In this document: in pieces, positions 41,117 through 52,108 of the stretch
Position numbering within the stretch: position 1 is the first letter of the stretch
Layout of the letters: every line of letters begins with the position of its first letter
Assembly: GCF_000156395.1 (NCBI RefSeq)
Contig: NZ_GG703817.1
Span: 953,395 to 1,017,394, forward strand
Origin: Providencia rustigianii DSM 4541
GTDB taxonomy: Bacteria; Pseudomonadota; Gammaproteobacteria; Enterobacterales; Enterobacteriaceae
Length of the DNA stretch: 64,000 nt
Reading direction: 5' to 3'
The notes under the pieces: generated by a model
Database searches by the model: none
What the model was told of the DNA's origin: nothing
Seen by the model: the letters and a program-made list of their open reading frames with translations, nothing else
Translations under genes and position numbers: made by a program

Positions 41117-41154
41117 TCTTTTATTACCAGACTTAATGTAAGCGCACTATTCTA

Positions 41155-43470
41155 CTAGGGAAATGGCCGATCGCCAAACCACAGATGATACCAACGGGGA
41201 TGTATTTCCTGCCTATATCGTAGAATTTCCATTTTTTCTTTTTTAAAACAAATTGTTATCTGACCAACTTCTGCTGTATTTAACCATTTAATATTGTCAT
41301 TAGTATAGCGGAAGTAAACTTTGTCTGAGGGTATTTTCCATGGGCTATACCGCGCAGAGGAGACTAACGCTATCCGTGGTTTTACTGTTCTAAGTAATAA
41401 TGCGGTTGAGGATGTATTACTACCATGGTGAGGTGCAAGCAATATATCAGAAGCTAATTGATGTTGATATTGCGCGACAAGGGCTTTTTCCCCTTCTTTC
41501 TCTATATCTCCTGTTAGCAATATCCGTTGATATCCATCATCAAGTTGAATCACGCAAGAATCATTATTATGGGACTCAATTGATAATTTTTCTGGCCACA
41601 GGACATCAAATTTCAGTTTTCCCCATTTCCAGCTCTGCCCTTGATAGCAAGGTAAATGCTGATTCTCACCAAAACTACTTCGAATATTTACCCATGGATA
41701 TTGCTGAGTAAGATCATCTACTCCCCCAGTATGATCTAAATGGTTATGACTTAATATTATTCCTACAGGGGTAATTTGGTGATATTTAACATAGGGGATA
41801 ATCTGTCGTTTTCCATTGCTTCCCCCTTGCCAACGATTTCCTGTGTCATACAGTATTGCTAATTCCCCTTGTCGAATAACAACAGCTAAACCATGCCCCA
41901 CATCAAGTAACGTCAAACACCAATCATGAGATTCATGTTTACTCGCCGTTTTATTCGTAAATAACAAAGCCACGATGCAGCTTAACAGCCCAATGTAATT
42001 TTTATGCCAATGAAATAAAATCGCGAATAGTAATCCCCAAAATAAAAAAATCACATACCAAGAAATCGAATTAATCTCTAGCCAGTACCCTTCCAAGAAT
42101 ATTAATGGTCGTAAACTAAACACAAGAACTTCATCAATGAGTTGAAAAGCCAACTCTTGCCAATAATTTATTGGCAAGAGAAATAAGCTAAAAATTGTCG
42201 GGACAACAATCCATGTCACAATAGGAACAAACCATAAATTGGCAAATAGGCTCATCAAATTAATACCGCCAAACAATAAAACCTGGATAGGTATCAATAA
42301 AATCAATAAGCCAACTTGTAAATGCAATAAAGGTGCAATTTTGCCAATGAATGGGCGATAACGAATATTATCAGACAGTGGGAAAATTTTAATCCAGTAT
42401 AAAATGGCTAATACAGCAAAACTCGATAACCAAAAACTATCCGAAAGAATAGCTAGTGGGTCAATCAACAAAATAAAAGCAACACTCCATAATGCCCATT
42501 GCCATGGGAAGCAATAAAATGGCTGCTGCCGAATGTACGCCCATAGCAATAATGCAAGAAAAGCCCGAGTCGCTGGAATAGCAAAGTCAGAAATCCACGC
42601 ATACAAAAATGCAAAGAGTAGTCCAGAGATCATCGGGATATTTTCATTAATCCATTTTGCCGGAAAAAAATATTGTGCCAACCAAATAAATCGATATCCG
42701 ATCAGATACGCAATACCAATATGTAAACCAGATATTGCAATCAAATGAGTTAGCCCCGTATTCTGTAATAACTGAGAATGCCCTTCCGTCAATAATCCCC
42801 TTTCACCAAACATCAATGCATAAATAATGCCCGCATTAGCGAGAAAATGTAATTTATCACTAAAATGATTTATTACATTTTGTCGTAAAGAACATTGAGG
42901 ATTTACTAGCTCTAATTGTTGACCTTTTAATGAGCCAATTATCCTCTGAGATAGCAGGTAACGCTGCTGATTAAAACCTCCCTCATTAAGAGAAGAGTGC
43001 AGTGGATTCAATTTTCCATTAATTAGCCAGCGCTGCCCTGCACATACTGATATAGAAGAGTTTCCCTTCCATTTCCACGTTGCATACAACGGTGGAAAGA
43101 CCCTTTTACCTTCAATTTTATCAATACTAACTGTGAATTTTTTTTCTGACGTATTGACAGGAATACTGACAATAGTAATTTGTAATAGATGTGAAGTTCC
43201 AGAAAGAGATTCTATTTTTCTCCTTATGTCTTCACCATGCCAGCATCCCCACGAAAAGCTAATAACCACGACTACACACAAGCGAATAAATTTGTTTCCC
43301 CGGATAAATAGCACAATCATAAATAGCATAATGATTACGGCAATATTGTTTGTAATATGGGGTAGTTGAGGAATAAACAATAATGGTAATACTCCCCCAA
43401 TAATTGCCAGTGCCACCTCTGAGTAAGACAGTATTATTTGATTCTTTCGCGTTAACCAACCTTTATTCAT
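41155..43470 (-). CDS. ycaI: ComEC/Rec2-family protein (YcaI)
   Basis: Polytopic inner-membrane protein of the ComEC/Rec2 family, which forms the DNA channel in competent bacteria. The N-terminal Competence domain contains HLIAISGLHIG, many hydrophobic segments follow, and a C-terminal metallo-beta-lactamase domain starts around DVGHGLAVVI with HNHLDHTGG and LLAPHHGSNTSS. 771 residues from the ATG at 43470 (MNKGWLTRKN), the likely start, with AAGGGA 11 bases upstream; a start at 43542 would add a Cys-rich tail without family support. Upstream of msbA on the same strand as in E. coli. Confidence 0.9.
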   Translation of the reverse strand: MNKGWLTRKNQIILSYSEVALAIIGGVLPLLFIPQLPHITNNIAVIIMLFMIVLFIRGNKFIRLCVVVVISFSWGCWHGEDIRRKIESLSGTSHLLQITIVSIPVNTSEKKFTVSIDKIEGKRVFPPLYATWKWKGNSSISVCAGQRWLINGKLNPLHSSLNEGGFNQQRYLLSQRIIGSLKGQQLELVNPQCSLRQNVINHFSDKLHFLANAGIIYALMFGERGLLTEGHSQLLQNTGLTHLIAISGLHIGIAYLIGYRFIWLAQYFFPAKWINENIPMISGLLFAFLYAWISDFAIPATRAFLALLLWAYIRQQPFYCFPWQWALWSVAFILLIDPLAILSDSFWLSSFAVLAILYWIKIFPLSDNIRYRPFIGKIAPLLHLQVGLLILLIPIQVLLFGGINLMSLFANLWFVPIVTWIVVPTIFSLFLLPINYWQELAFQLIDEVLVFSLRPLIFLEGYWLEINSISWYVIFLFWGLLFAILFHWHKNYIGLLSCIVALLFTNKTASKHESHDWCLTLLDVGHGLAVVIRQGELAILYDTGNRWQGGSNGKRQIIPYVKYHQITPVGIILSHNHLDHTGGVDDLTQQYPWVNIRSSFGENQHLPCYQGQSWKWGKLKFDVLWPEKLSIESHNNDSCVIQLDDGYQRILLTGDIEKEGEKALVAQYQHQLASDILLAPHHGSNTSSTALLLRTVKPRIALVSSARYSPWKIPSDKVYFRYTNDNIKWLNTAEVGQITICFKKEKMEILRYRQEIHPRWYHLWFGDRPFP

Positions 43471-43779
43471 TGTCGACTCGTTCCCTTCGTGCTCTATTTT
43501 TATAGGGTAACGACAGCATTGATGTTTATACATTCGGAACAAAAGCTACTGTGTAGCTGTTTCCAAAGTCAGTGAGTGTTTTGCTGTTTAGCAAAAATAA
43601 ATTGTGAAGCTGCTCGTAAAACAGACTATTTGTTGGCAAATGACGAGAGGAAAAATGGTTGGGATGAGTGAGAAAAGAGTCAGTAAAGGGATCAAAGTAA
43701 GCGTAAGATTGACATAAAAAAACAGCGCTATATGAAACATAAGCGCTGTTTTGTCGTAATAATTAAGATTTACAGTCGA
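43471..43779 (-). other. comEC-ihfB intergenic region with ihfB terminator
   Basis: 309 bp without a gene. At 43719-43752 an 11-bp stem (AAAACAGCGCT / AGCGCTGTTTT) followed by TTTTTT on the minus strand ends ihfB. The rest should hold the comEC promoter; I see no clear boxes. Confidence 0.8.
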
Positions 43780-44067
43780 TTATTGACCGTAAATATTTAC
43801 ACGGTCACGTAATTCTTTACCCGGTTTGAAGTGGGGAACGTATTTACCTTCCAGTTCCACTTTATCACCAGTTTTTGGATTACGGCCAACACGCGGAGCA
43901 CGGTAGTGAAGAGAAAAACTGCCGAATCCACGGACTTCAATACGCTCGCCACTAGCCAGCGTATCAGCCATATGCTCAAGTATTTCCTTTACAGCTTCCT
44001 CAACGGTTTTCGCTGAAAGATGAGACTGCTGGCTAGCCAGTCTTTCAATTAACTCAGACTTGGTCAT
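43780..44067 (-). CDS. ihfB: Integration host factor subunit beta
   Basis: Beta chain of the IHF heterodimer, a nucleoid protein that bends DNA at specific sites. 95 residues; [39 protein letters not shown] (with the intercalating Pro within RNPKTG) and [13 protein letters not shown] are all present. Strong RBS GGGAGG before the ATG. It follows rpsA on the same strand by 54 bp, as in E. coli. Confidence 0.97.
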   Translation of the reverse strand: MTKSELIERLASQQSHLSAKTVEEAVKEILEHMADTLASGERIEVRGFGSFSLHYRAPRVGRNPKTGDKVELEGKYVPHFKPGKELRDRVNIYGQ

Positions 44068-44121
44068 AGTACCTCCCTAAACTACCGTCACAAAGGGGTA
44101 ACCGAAGTTACCCCCACTTAA

Positions 44122-45795
44122 TTATTCGCCTTTAGCTGCTTTGAAAGCTTCAGCCATTGCATTGTTACCAAATGCAGTATCTTCTTGTTTGTTCACAGCT
44201 GCGACAGCATCTTTTTCATCAGATTCATCTTTAGCACGAACAGACAGGTTGATTACACGGTTTTTACGATCAACACCTGTGTATTTAGCTTCAACATCAT
44301 CACCAACGTTCAGAACCAGAGTTGCATCTTCAACACGGTCACGTGAAGCTTCTGATGCACGCAGGTAACCTTCAACGCCCAGAGTCAGCTCTACAGTTGC
44401 ACCTTTAGCATCAACTGCGATTACTTTACCAGTAACGATTGCACCTTTCTTGGTTGCTGCCAGGTAGTTGTTGAATGGATCTTCAGCTAACTGTTTAACG
44501 CCCAGAGAAATACGCTCACGCTCTGCGTCGACTTGCAGAACAACAGCTGCGATTTCGTCGCCTTTCTTGTATTCACGAACTGCTTCTTCGCCTGTAACGT
44601 TCCAGGAGATGTCAGATAAGTGAACCAGGCCATCGATGCCGCCGTCCAGACCAATGAAGATACCGAAGTCAGTGATTGACTTGATTTTACCTTCAACGCG
44701 GTCACCTTTGTTGTGAGTCTCAGCGAATTGCTGCCATGGGTTAGATTTGCATTGTTTCAGGCCTAAAGAGATACGACGACGTTCTTCATCGATATCCAGA
44801 ACCATAACTTCTACAACATCACCAACGTTAACAACTTTAGATGGGTGGATGTTTTTGTTAGTCCAATCCATTTCTGAAACGTGTACCAGACCTTCAACGC
44901 CTTCTTCGATTTCCACGAAGCAGCCGTAATCAGTCAGGTTAGTAACGCGACCAGTCAGTTTAGTACCTTCTGGATAACGTTTAGCGATTGCGACCCAAGG
45001 ATCTTCGCCCAGTTGTTTCAGACCCAGAGAAACACGAGTGCGTTCACGGTCGAATTTCAGAACTTTAACATTGATTTCATCACCAACGTTGACGATTTCG
45101 CTTGGGTGTTTAACACGTTTCCAAGCCATGTCAGTGATGTGCAGCAGGCCGTCAACACCGCCCAGATCAACGAATGCACCGTAGTCAGTAAGGTTCTTAA
45201 CGATACCTTTAACTTCCATGCCTTCTTGCAGGTTTTCCAGCAGTTGATCGCGCTCAGCGCTGCTTTCAGATTCAATTACAGCACGACGAGAAACAACAAC
45301 GTTGTTGCGTTTCTGATCCAGCTTGATTACTTTGAACTCAAGCTCTTTGCCTTCCAAGTGAGTAGTATCACGAACTGGGCGTACATCTACCAGTGAACCT
45401 GGTAAGAACGCACGAATGCCGTTCAGTTCTACAGTGAAACCACCTTTAACTTTACCGTTGATAACACCAGTAACAGTTTCAGCTTCTTCGTAAGCTTTTT
45501 CCAGCATCAGCCATGCTTCATGACGTTTAGCTTTCTCACGAGACAGAATAGTTTCACCGAAACCATCTTCTACTGCATCCAGCGCTACATCGATTTCGTC
45601 GCCAACTTGGATTTCTAGCTCACCCTGAGCATTTTTGAACTGTTCTACTGGGATAGCAGATTCTGATTTAAGACCTGCGTCTACCAGTACTACGTCTTTA
45701 TCGATAGCAACTACTGTACCGCGTACAATAGAACCAGGACGAGTTTCAATATTCTGCAGGGATTCTTCAAAGAGTTGAGCAAAAGATTCAGTCAT
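44122..45795 (-). CDS. rpsA: 30S ribosomal protein S1
   Basis: RNA-binding ribosomal protein that helps mRNAs dock onto the 30S subunit. The ATG at 45795 ([13 protein letters not shown]) gives 557 residues, exactly the E. coli length; an in-frame ATG 15 bases upstream is not the family start. Six S1 repeats are visible, each ending in a V-L-D-R-R-SLG-KQ type motif. The region before the ATG has only a weak SD (GAAG), as known for rpsA. Between cmk and ihfB, the standard order. Confidence 0.97.
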   Translation of the reverse strand: MTESFAQLFEESLQNIETRPGSIVRGTVVAIDKDVVLVDAGLKSESAIPVEQFKNAQGELEIQVGDEIDVALDAVEDGFGETILSREKAKRHEAWLMLEKAYEEAETVTGVINGKVKGGFTVELNGIRAFLPGSLVDVRPVRDTTHLEGKELEFKVIKLDQKRNNVVVSRRAVIESESSAERDQLLENLQEGMEVKGIVKNLTDYGAFVDLGGVDGLLHITDMAWKRVKHPSEIVNVGDEINVKVLKFDRERTRVSLGLKQLGEDPWVAIAKRYPEGTKLTGRVTNLTDYGCFVEIEEGVEGLVHVSEMDWTNKNIHPSKVVNVGDVVEVMVLDIDEERRRISLGLKQCKSNPWQQFAETHNKGDRVEGKIKSITDFGIFIGLDGGIDGLVHLSDISWNVTGEEAVREYKKGDEIAAVVLQVDAERERISLGVKQLAEDPFNNYLAATKKGAIVTGKVIAVDAKGATVELTLGVEGYLRASEASRDRVEDATLVLNVGDDVEAKYTGVDRKNRVINLSVRAKDESDEKDAVAAVNKQEDTAFGNNAMAEAFKAAKGE

Positions 45796-45966
45796 ATTAA
45801 TGATCTTCAAGTGTTTTTAATTAACGTCCACATAGCTTCCCGCCAAATGGGGTTGTTTCACATACCCAACAACATTCCATGTCATAAGGTTTTAGCCATG
45901 CTAGAAAAATAACCAGCATGGAGGTAATTGCGTATATTATCTAATTATAAGCCAAAATACAGCCTA

Positions 45967-46653
45967 TTATTGCGATAATTGTAGAATTTTTTTAGCGTAG
46001 GTGCGTGCTTTTTCAATAACTTCCTCAATAGACATACTTGTCGAGTCCAGCACTAACGCGTCTTTCGCAGCAACTAAGGGGGCCACTGAACGGTTACGAT
46101 CTCGATAGTCACGTTCTTGTATTTCAGCTAAAAGTCGCTCGAAATTAACATCAAATCCTTTTTCTTGTAGCTGCTTCATCCTGCGATGAGCGCGCTCTTC
46201 AGCCGAAGCATCCAGAAAAATTTTCACTGGTGCGTCAGGAAAAACGACTGTTCCCATATCACGACCATCGGCAATCAATCCTGGAAGAGTTCTAAATGCG
46301 CGCTGACGTCTTAATAACGCTTCTCTCACTCGAGGGAAAGTGGCAGTTTGTGAGGCTGTATTTCCGACTGTTTCGGTTCTAATTTCGTTAGAAACATCTT
46401 CCCCTTCAAGAATGACTTTTAAACTATTTTCTTCAGGGACAAAGCGCACGTCCAAATTTGCAGCTAAAGGTACTAATGCATCTTCGGATTGGATATCAAC
46501 ATGATGATGCAAAGCCGCTAATGCTAAAACGCGATAAATTGCACCAGAGTCTAATAATTGCCATCCAAATTCATTTGCTAATGCTTGGCAAAGTGTACCT
46601 TTGCCTGCTCCGCTAGGTCCATCAACGGTAATTACAGGGGCGATTGCCACCAT
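45967..46653 (-). CDS. cmk: Cytidylate kinase
   Basis: Phosphorylates CMP and dCMP. The ATG at 46653 ([20 protein letters not shown]) with RBS AGGAG gives 228 residues as in E. coli; the longer in-frame start adds residues with no counterpart. P-loop GPSGAGKGT, then [18 protein letters not shown] and the lid ERDYRDRNR. Upstream of rpsA with a 171-bp gap that carries the rpsA promoters. Confidence 0.96.
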   Translation of the reverse strand: MVAIAPVITVDGPSGAGKGTLCQALANEFGWQLLDSGAIYRVLALAALHHHVDIQSEDALVPLAANLDVRFVPEENSLKVILEGEDVSNEIRTETVGNTASQTATFPRVREALLRRQRAFRTLPGLIADGRDMGTVVFPDAPVKIFLDASAEERAHRRMKQLQEKGFDVNFERLLAEIQERDYRDRNRSVAPLVAAKDALVLDSTSMSIEEVIEKARTYAKKILQLSQ

Positions 46654-46801
46654 AAAAAAGTCTCCTTTTCTGCAAATAGCCTTAGCTACCCGCAATTAAA
46701 ATCTGTGGGGACATTATACCTACTCATCGATTTTGTGAAATAAGCAGGTTGATATGTTAGAAATAAAAATAGTAGAGATTGAGAGAAAATACAGAAAGGA
46801 T

Positions 46802-46842
46802 TTCGATGGTTAATATATGCCTGTCGTACACCAACCATCGAA
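46802..46842 (-). other. Hairpin behind aroA
   Basis: Perfect 10-bp inverted repeat TTCGATGGTT / AACCATCGAA with a 21-base loop, 8 bases after the aroA stop. No U-run follows on the minus strand, so it may be an mRNA 3'-end or attenuation structure between aroA and cmk. Confidence 0.5.
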
Positions 46843-46849
46843 TAACAAA

Positions 46850-48124
46850 TTAACTTAAACGCGCTAATTGCTGAAAATAGTCAGGGAATGTCTTAGCCGT
46901 ACAACCCGGATCAAGGATTGTTACTGGAGTATCTGACAATGCAACTAATGAAAAACACATCGCAATCCGGTGATCATTATAGGTTTCGATGTCTGCATGC
47001 TTAAGATGTTTAGGTGGAACAATGCGAATAAAATCATAACCCTCTTCAACTTCAGCACCTACTTTACGTAGTTCAGTTGCCATGGCATAGAGCCTGTCAG
47101 TTTCTTTCACACGCCAGTTGTATATATTGCGGATCACCGTTTCGCCTTTCGCAAATAAAGCCACAGTCCCAATAGTCATCGCTGCATCAGGAATAGTATT
47201 CATATCCATGTCGATACCGTGAAGCGTATCGCGCTCACATTCAACATAGTCATCCCCCCAGCGAATTATTGCGCCCATTTTTTCTAGAACATTAGCGAAT
47301 TTGGTATCACCTTGTAAGCTGTTACGGCCAATACCCGTGACGCGAACCACACCACCTTTAATTGCAGCGGCAGCTAAAAAATAAGATGCTGAAGAGGCAT
47401 CCCCCTCAACAAGGTATTCCCCTGGAGATTGATACTGTTGCTGACCTTTAATAATAAATTTCTGATATTGTTGATTATCGACGTCTACACCAAATGTTTT
47501 CATCAGTGCTAACGTGATGTCGATATAAGGCTTCGAGACTAAATCACCCACAATAGTAATGACCGTATCTTGTTGCGCTAATGGCGCAGCCATGAGCAAC
47601 GCCGTTAAAAACTGGCTAGAGACAGAGCCGTCTACCGAAATTTCGCCCCCCATAAAACCGCCTCTTAAACGCATTGGCGGATAATTTTCTTGCTCAAGGT
47701 ATTCAATATGAGCACCACCTTCTCTTAAAGCATCAACGAGATGCCCAATGGGGCGCTCTTTCATTCGGGGTTCACCCGTTAAGATAATATTATTGTTACT
47801 CAACGACAGTGCAGCTGTTAATGGGCGCATCGCCGTTCCTGCATTACCTAAAAAAATTTCAAGTTCGCCTTGATGAAATAAACAGCCATTAATCCCTTCC
47901 ACACGACAGCGGGTTTTATCATCCGATAACTGAAAACTAACACCCAACTGGCTTAATGCATTCAGCATATGGCGAATATCATCACTGTCTAACAAGTTAG
48001 TGAGTACCGTCGTTCCTTTAGCCATAGCTGCTAATAAAAGTGCGCGGTTGGATACACTTTTTGACCCTGGCAGGTTAATCGTGCCATTAATTGAAGAAAT
48101 TGGTTGTAATGTCAGGGATTGCAT
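46850..48124 (-). CDS. aroA: 5-enolpyruvylshikimate-3-phosphate synthase
   Basis: Shikimate-pathway enzyme that joins PEP and shikimate 3-phosphate. 424 residues (E. coli 427). Class I sequence: [16 protein letters not shown] at the N-terminus, [13 protein letters not shown] with the Gly96-type active-site residue, [17 protein letters not shown] and the [13 protein letters not shown] loop, later the [13 protein letters not shown] motif. RBS GGAGAA before the ATG. It follows serC by 139 bp, as in the serC-aroA operon of E. coli. Confidence 0.97.
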   Translation of the reverse strand: MQSLTLQPISSINGTINLPGSKSVSNRALLLAAMAKGTTVLTNLLDSDDIRHMLNALSQLGVSFQLSDDKTRCRVEGINGCLFHQGELEIFLGNAGTAMRPLTAALSLSNNNIILTGEPRMKERPIGHLVDALREGGAHIEYLEQENYPPMRLRGGFMGGEISVDGSVSSQFLTALLMAAPLAQQDTVITIVGDLVSKPYIDITLALMKTFGVDVDNQQYQKFIIKGQQQYQSPGEYLVEGDASSASYFLAAAAIKGGVVRVTGIGRNSLQGDTKFANVLEKMGAIIRWGDDYVECERDTLHGIDMDMNTIPDAAMTIGTVALFAKGETVIRNIYNWRVKETDRLYAMATELRKVGAEVEEGYDFIRIVPPKHLKHADIETYNDHRIAMCFSLVALSDTPVTILDPGCTAKTFPDYFQQLARLS

Positions 48125-48194
48125 AAAAAGTGTTTTCTCCGATGTGATTTCCGACTGTTCTCATTATTTAATTCGTTTTGATTGGAACTAGGGG

Positions 48195-48225
48195 AACCGA
48201 TCAGCCCATCCTGAGCTGATCGGTT
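48195..48225. other. Hairpin and TTGGTAC repeats between serC and aroA
   Basis: Perfect 11-bp stem AACCGATCAGC / GCTGATCGGTT with 9-base loop. It is followed on the plus strand by five T, but on the minus (operon) strand by CCCC. Directly beside it the heptamer TTGGTAC occurs three times (48227, 48234, 48248). It lies inside the serC-aroA transcript and could be an attenuator or a terminator for an antisense transcript. Confidence 0.5.
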
Positions 48226-48263
48226 TTTGGTACTTGGTACTTAATAATTGGTACTTAATATTT

Positions 48264-49352
48264 TTATGCGTGATGACGCTCAAACTCAGCCATAAAATCG
48301 ACCAATGCCTGAACACCCGCTAGTGGCATCGCATTATAAATGGATGCACGCATCCCACCAGATACTTTGTGGCCTTTTAATGATAAAAGACCTTGATTCT
48401 TAGCATCCTCGATAAACGTCGCATCCAATTCAGGATTTTGCATTTGGAACGGAACGTTCATCCAAGAGCGATTTTCTACCGCTACACGGTTAATATAAAA
48501 TTCGCTATCATCAATTGCGCTATATAGTAATTGAGATTTTTCATAATTGCGTTTTGCCATCTCTTGCAACCCGCCCTGCTCTTTAAGCCATTTGAAAACC
48601 ATACCCGCTAAATACCACGCAAATGTCGGTGGTGTATTAAACATAGACTCATATTGAGCTAATACTGTGTAATCAAATACTGATGGTGTTTGAGTCCATG
48701 CTTTGCCCAATAGGTCTTCACGGATGATCACTATCGTTAAGCCCGCAGGACCAATGTTTTTCTGTGCGCCCGCATAGATAACACCATAACGGCTAACATC
48801 AATAGGCTTTGATAAGATTGATGAAGAATAGTCTGCGACGACAATTTTATCTGCGGGGAAATTTGGCTCTTCATGAATAGCCAAGCCACCAATGGTTTCA
48901 TTTGGGCAGTAGTGAATATAGGCTGCATCTTTACTTAATGGCCATTCACTCATTGGCTTAATACTTAAAACACCGTTATCATCTTGAATCACATCAATAA
49001 TATTTGGAGTACAGTATTTTTGAGCCTCTTTCGCCGCTGATTCTGACCAATAGCCACTAACAACATAGTCCGCTGTTGTTTTATCGCCTAATAGATTCAT
49101 GGGTAAAGTCGCAAAGTGAGCTCGTGCACCACCATGACAGAATAAAACCTTATAGTTATCTGGAATATTCAATAAGTCGCGTAAATCTTGTTCTGCTTCT
49201 TTCGCTACTGCAATGAAATCTTTTCCACGATGGCTCACTTCCATCACAGAAACACCCAGACCTTTCCAATTACATAATTCTTGTTCTGCACGACGCATGA
49301 CTTCAACAGGTAGCATTGCTGGACCTGCGCTGAAATTATAGACCTGACTCAT
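48264..49352 (-). CDS. serC: Phosphoserine aminotransferase
   Basis: PLP enzyme of serine and pyridoxine synthesis (3-phosphohydroxypyruvate to phosphoserine). 362 residues, as in E. coli. The N-terminus [11 protein letters not shown] and the PLP lysine in [12 protein letters not shown] are present, with [16 protein letters not shown] near the end. RBS AAGG before the ATG. First gene of serC-aroA. The gene upstream is pgm, whereas in E. coli it is ycaP/ycaO. Confidence 0.97.
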   Translation of the reverse strand: MSQVYNFSAGPAMLPVEVMRRAEQELCNWKGLGVSVMEVSHRGKDFIAVAKEAEQDLRDLLNIPDNYKVLFCHGGARAHFATLPMNLLGDKTTADYVVSGYWSESAAKEAQKYCTPNIIDVIQDDNGVLSIKPMSEWPLSKDAAYIHYCPNETIGGLAIHEEPNFPADKIVVADYSSSILSKPIDVSRYGVIYAGAQKNIGPAGLTIVIIREDLLGKAWTQTPSVFDYTVLAQYESMFNTPPTFAWYLAGMVFKWLKEQGGLQEMAKRNYEKSQLLYSAIDDSEFYINRVAVENRSWMNVPFQMQNPELDATFIEDAKNQGLLSLKGHKVSGGMRASIYNAMPLAGVQALVDFMAEFERHHA

Positions 49353-49564
49353 TGACCTTACCTACCTTAAATTTTGTTAGTTAACATCACTCAGATACTT
49401 AAAGTTGTATCATCACGAGTCCTCAGCTGCAATGGTTATTACGTATAGGTAAAAAAAAAGAAAAGGTCATTTTTGATGAGCGAAAAAGAGAACAATTTTG
49501 TTAATAGCGTCACATAAACCACTATCATAATTTTATGAGGAAAATAATAATAAAAAAGACAGAA

Positions 49565-49599
49565 AATCCCGAAACACCTATTTTAGGCACTTCGGGATT
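49565..49599 (-). terminator. pgm terminator
   Basis: AATCCCGAA / TTCGGGATT outer stem (9 bp) with an inner CCTA/TAGG pair, followed on the minus strand by TTCTGTCTTTTTT, 46 bases after the pgm stop. Confidence 0.7.
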
Positions 49600-49644
49600 A
49601 ATCAGTAAATTATGGGCAGATTATTTTCTACATCGAGAAAATAA

Positions 49645-51279
49645 TTAGCTGATAACCTTATTAACAATTTCAATAGCTTCTTTTTCAATCAAGTGAAGAT
49701 GTTCTTCACCACGAAAACTTTCGCAATAGATTTTATAGGCTTCTTCTGTGCCTGATGGCCTAGCCGCAAACCAACCATGATCTGTCATGATTTTTAGCCC
49801 GCCGATCGGTGCACCATTACCCGGAGCTGTCGTTAAGCGCTGAGTAATTTTATCTCCAGCCAAGGTATCTGCCGCTACCATTTCTGGGGAAAGTTTACTG
49901 AGTTTAGCTTTCTGCTCATGGGTCGCTTTGGCTTGAATACGGCTATAAATTGGAGCACCAAATTTTTCAGCTAATTTATTATAACGCTGTTGAGGATTTT
50001 CCCCTGTTATCGCAGTAATTTCCGCAGCTAATAGGCATAAAATAATGCCATCTTTGTCTGTAGACCATGGGGTTCCATCAAACTTGAGGAATGAAGCTCC
50101 TGCACTCTCTTCGCCACCAAATCCTAAGCTACCGTTAAAAAGCCCTTCGACAAACCATTTAAAACCGACTGGCACTTCAATTAATTCCCGTCCGATATCA
50201 TTAACCACTCGATCAATCATCGCGCTAGAAACTAATGTTTTACCAACAGCAACATCTTTGCCCCACTGAGGACGGTGTTGGAACAGGTAGTCAATAGCAA
50301 CCGCTAAGTAATGATTTGGATTCATTAAACCATTCGGTGTGACAATACCATGACGATCATAATCAGGGTCATTAGCAAAGGCTAAATCAAACTTCTCTTT
50401 CATTCCGAGTAAACCAGCCATCGCCCAACGGGATGAACAGTCCATGCGGATCACTCCATCATGGTCAAGAGGCATAAAACGGAAAGTTTGATCCAATTGG
50501 TCATTCACTATTTCTATATCAAGCTGGTAATATTCAGCAATTTTTTTCCAATACTCGATACCAGAGCCACCTAGCGGATCAACGCCAATTTTTAACCCCG
50601 ACTTTTGAATTGCCTGCATATCCACAACATCACCTAATGCACGAACATAAGGCATGACTAAATCTTGTTCGGTAATATAACCACTCGCCATCGCATCAGA
50701 AAAACGTAAATGCTTCACGCCTTCTAAGCTATTTTCTAATAACTGATTTGCGTGCTTTTCAATCACCGATGTTAGATCTGTATCCGCTGGACCGCCATTT
50801 GCAGGATTATATTTAATCCCGCCATCTTCAGGTGGGTTATGAGATGGGGTAATTACAATTCCATCAGCAATATTTTGATGAGCTTGGTTATAACTTAAAA
50901 TGGCATGGGAGACCGCAGGTGTTGGTGTAAAACCATTTTCTTCTTGTACTACAACATGAACCTGATTAGCAGCTAATACCTCAATCACTGTAATGAATGC
51001 AGCTTCCGATAGCGCATGAGTATCTTTAGCTACATAGCATGGTCCCGTTACACCTTGCTGCTTACGTAGATCAGCGATAGCTTGCGCGATAGCTAATATA
51101 TGGTTTTCATTAAAGTTTTTACGTAGAGCACTTCCACGATGTCCAGAAGTCCCAAATTTGACGGCCTGAGAGGCGTCACTTGGTGTTGGCTGCTGCGTAT
51201 AGTATTGAGCTGTCAGTTGTGCAACATTAATCAAATCACTTTGAAGTGGAAGCTGCCCTGCACGTTCATGAATTGCCAC
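49645..51279 (-). CDS. pgm: Phosphoglucomutase (alpha-D-glucose)
   Basis: Interconverts glucose 1-phosphate and glucose 6-phosphate. 544 residues (E. coli 546). The phosphoserine loop is [16 protein letters not shown], the metal loop DPDYDRHG, the sugar loop [10 protein letters not shown] and the phosphate-binding [12 protein letters not shown]. It starts with GTG (51279) behind GGAGATAA. It follows seqA by 56 bp, and the two form the seqA-pgm operon known from E. coli. Confidence 0.96.
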   Translation of the reverse strand: MAIHERAGQLPLQSDLINVAQLTAQYYTQQPTPSDASQAVKFGTSGHRGSALRKNFNENHILAIAQAIADLRKQQGVTGPCYVAKDTHALSEAAFITVIEVLAANQVHVVVQEENGFTPTPAVSHAILSYNQAHQNIADGIVITPSHNPPEDGGIKYNPANGGPADTDLTSVIEKHANQLLENSLEGVKHLRFSDAMASGYITEQDLVMPYVRALGDVVDMQAIQKSGLKIGVDPLGGSGIEYWKKIAEYYQLDIEIVNDQLDQTFRFMPLDHDGVIRMDCSSRWAMAGLLGMKEKFDLAFANDPDYDRHGIVTPNGLMNPNHYLAVAIDYLFQHRPQWGKDVAVGKTLVSSAMIDRVVNDIGRELIEVPVGFKWFVEGLFNGSLGFGGEESAGASFLKFDGTPWSTDKDGIILCLLAAEITAITGENPQQRYNKLAEKFGAPIYSRIQAKATHEQKAKLSKLSPEMVAADTLAGDKITQRLTTAPGNGAPIGGLKIMTDHGWFAARPSGTEEAYKIYCESFRGEEHLHLIEKEAIEIVNKVIS

Positions 51280-51335
51280 TTGTTATCTCCCAAAGCACTG
51301 ATGCTCAGCGTCAAACACCAGTGACTTCTCAATGT

Positions 51336-51884
51336 TTAGATAGTATTACTCACTTTTTCGATGACATTCGCTGGGAATTTCATCTCTTGCATAATCGCAT
51401 CGACCATACTGCGCTTACGATTTGTATTCGTATTGGTAATCACCCAATATGGCGTACCTGGGATATGGCGAGGCTTAGATTGCTTACCTGCCGCCAGTAG
51501 AGTTTGCTCATCCCCTGCAAAATATACGCGAGTACGCCCATGCATTGACTCTGTTGCACTTTCAAAACTCTTAGCATCTAAGCTATATAGTGTTGACAGA
51601 ATAAGCATAAAACGATCAATCGCTTTATTTTTTTCCGCGTATGCGTCAGAAAGTAATAACTCCCTGATCACTCTCACTGGATTCTGCTCAACAATTTTTG
51701 GATTCAAAACCGGTGCAGCCTGTGGCGCTGACGCCTCTAGATTAATTTCTTTTGCGGGTACTGGCTGCTGCGCGGATTTGAAATTCAACATACGGCGCAA
51801 AATATCCGATGCACTTTCACCGATATGCATTGTATGGCTTGCAATATAGCGGTAAAGCTCTTCATCAACTTCTATCGTTTTCAT
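51336..51884 (-). CDS. seqA: Replication initiation negative regulator SeqA
   Basis: Binds hemimethylated GATC sites, sequesters oriC and organises newly replicated DNA. 182 residues (E. coli 181). The N-terminal oligomerisation domain begins MKTIEVDEELYRYIASHT, followed by a linker rich in Ala and Pro, then a C-terminal DNA-binding domain with GRTRVYFA and IPGTPYWVITNTNT. Divergent from ybfF with 224 bp between. Confidence 0.96.
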   Translation of the reverse strand: MKTIEVDEELYRYIASHTMHIGESASDILRRMLNFKSAQQPVPAKEINLEASAPQAAPVLNPKIVEQNPVRVIRELLLSDAYAEKNKAIDRFMLILSTLYSLDAKSFESATESMHGRTRVYFAGDEQTLLAAGKQSKPRHIPGTPYWVITNTNTNRKRSMVDAIMQEMKFPANVIEKVSNTI

Positions 51885-52108
51885 TTTTTCCCAGTACTTT
51901 TTTAAACTAAAATTCGCGCCAGATTATAAGCCAGATTTGAAAAAAACAAAACAATTAAAATTTCAATAACTTAAAACGAACAGCTGGTTAAGTTTTATGA
52001 AATTTCAGTAAGTTATACCCTATTGAAGTGAGTGAAATTTGGTTTTTAGATACAACCATGCCATGATAAGGCTTCCCATCTGACAGATAAGTTTATCGTA
52101 GTCCAAAT

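Noticed and set aside
44881-45396. 171-residue plus-strand frame antisense to rpsA
   Set aside because: Shadow of the highly biased codon use of rpsA; rpsA itself is certain.
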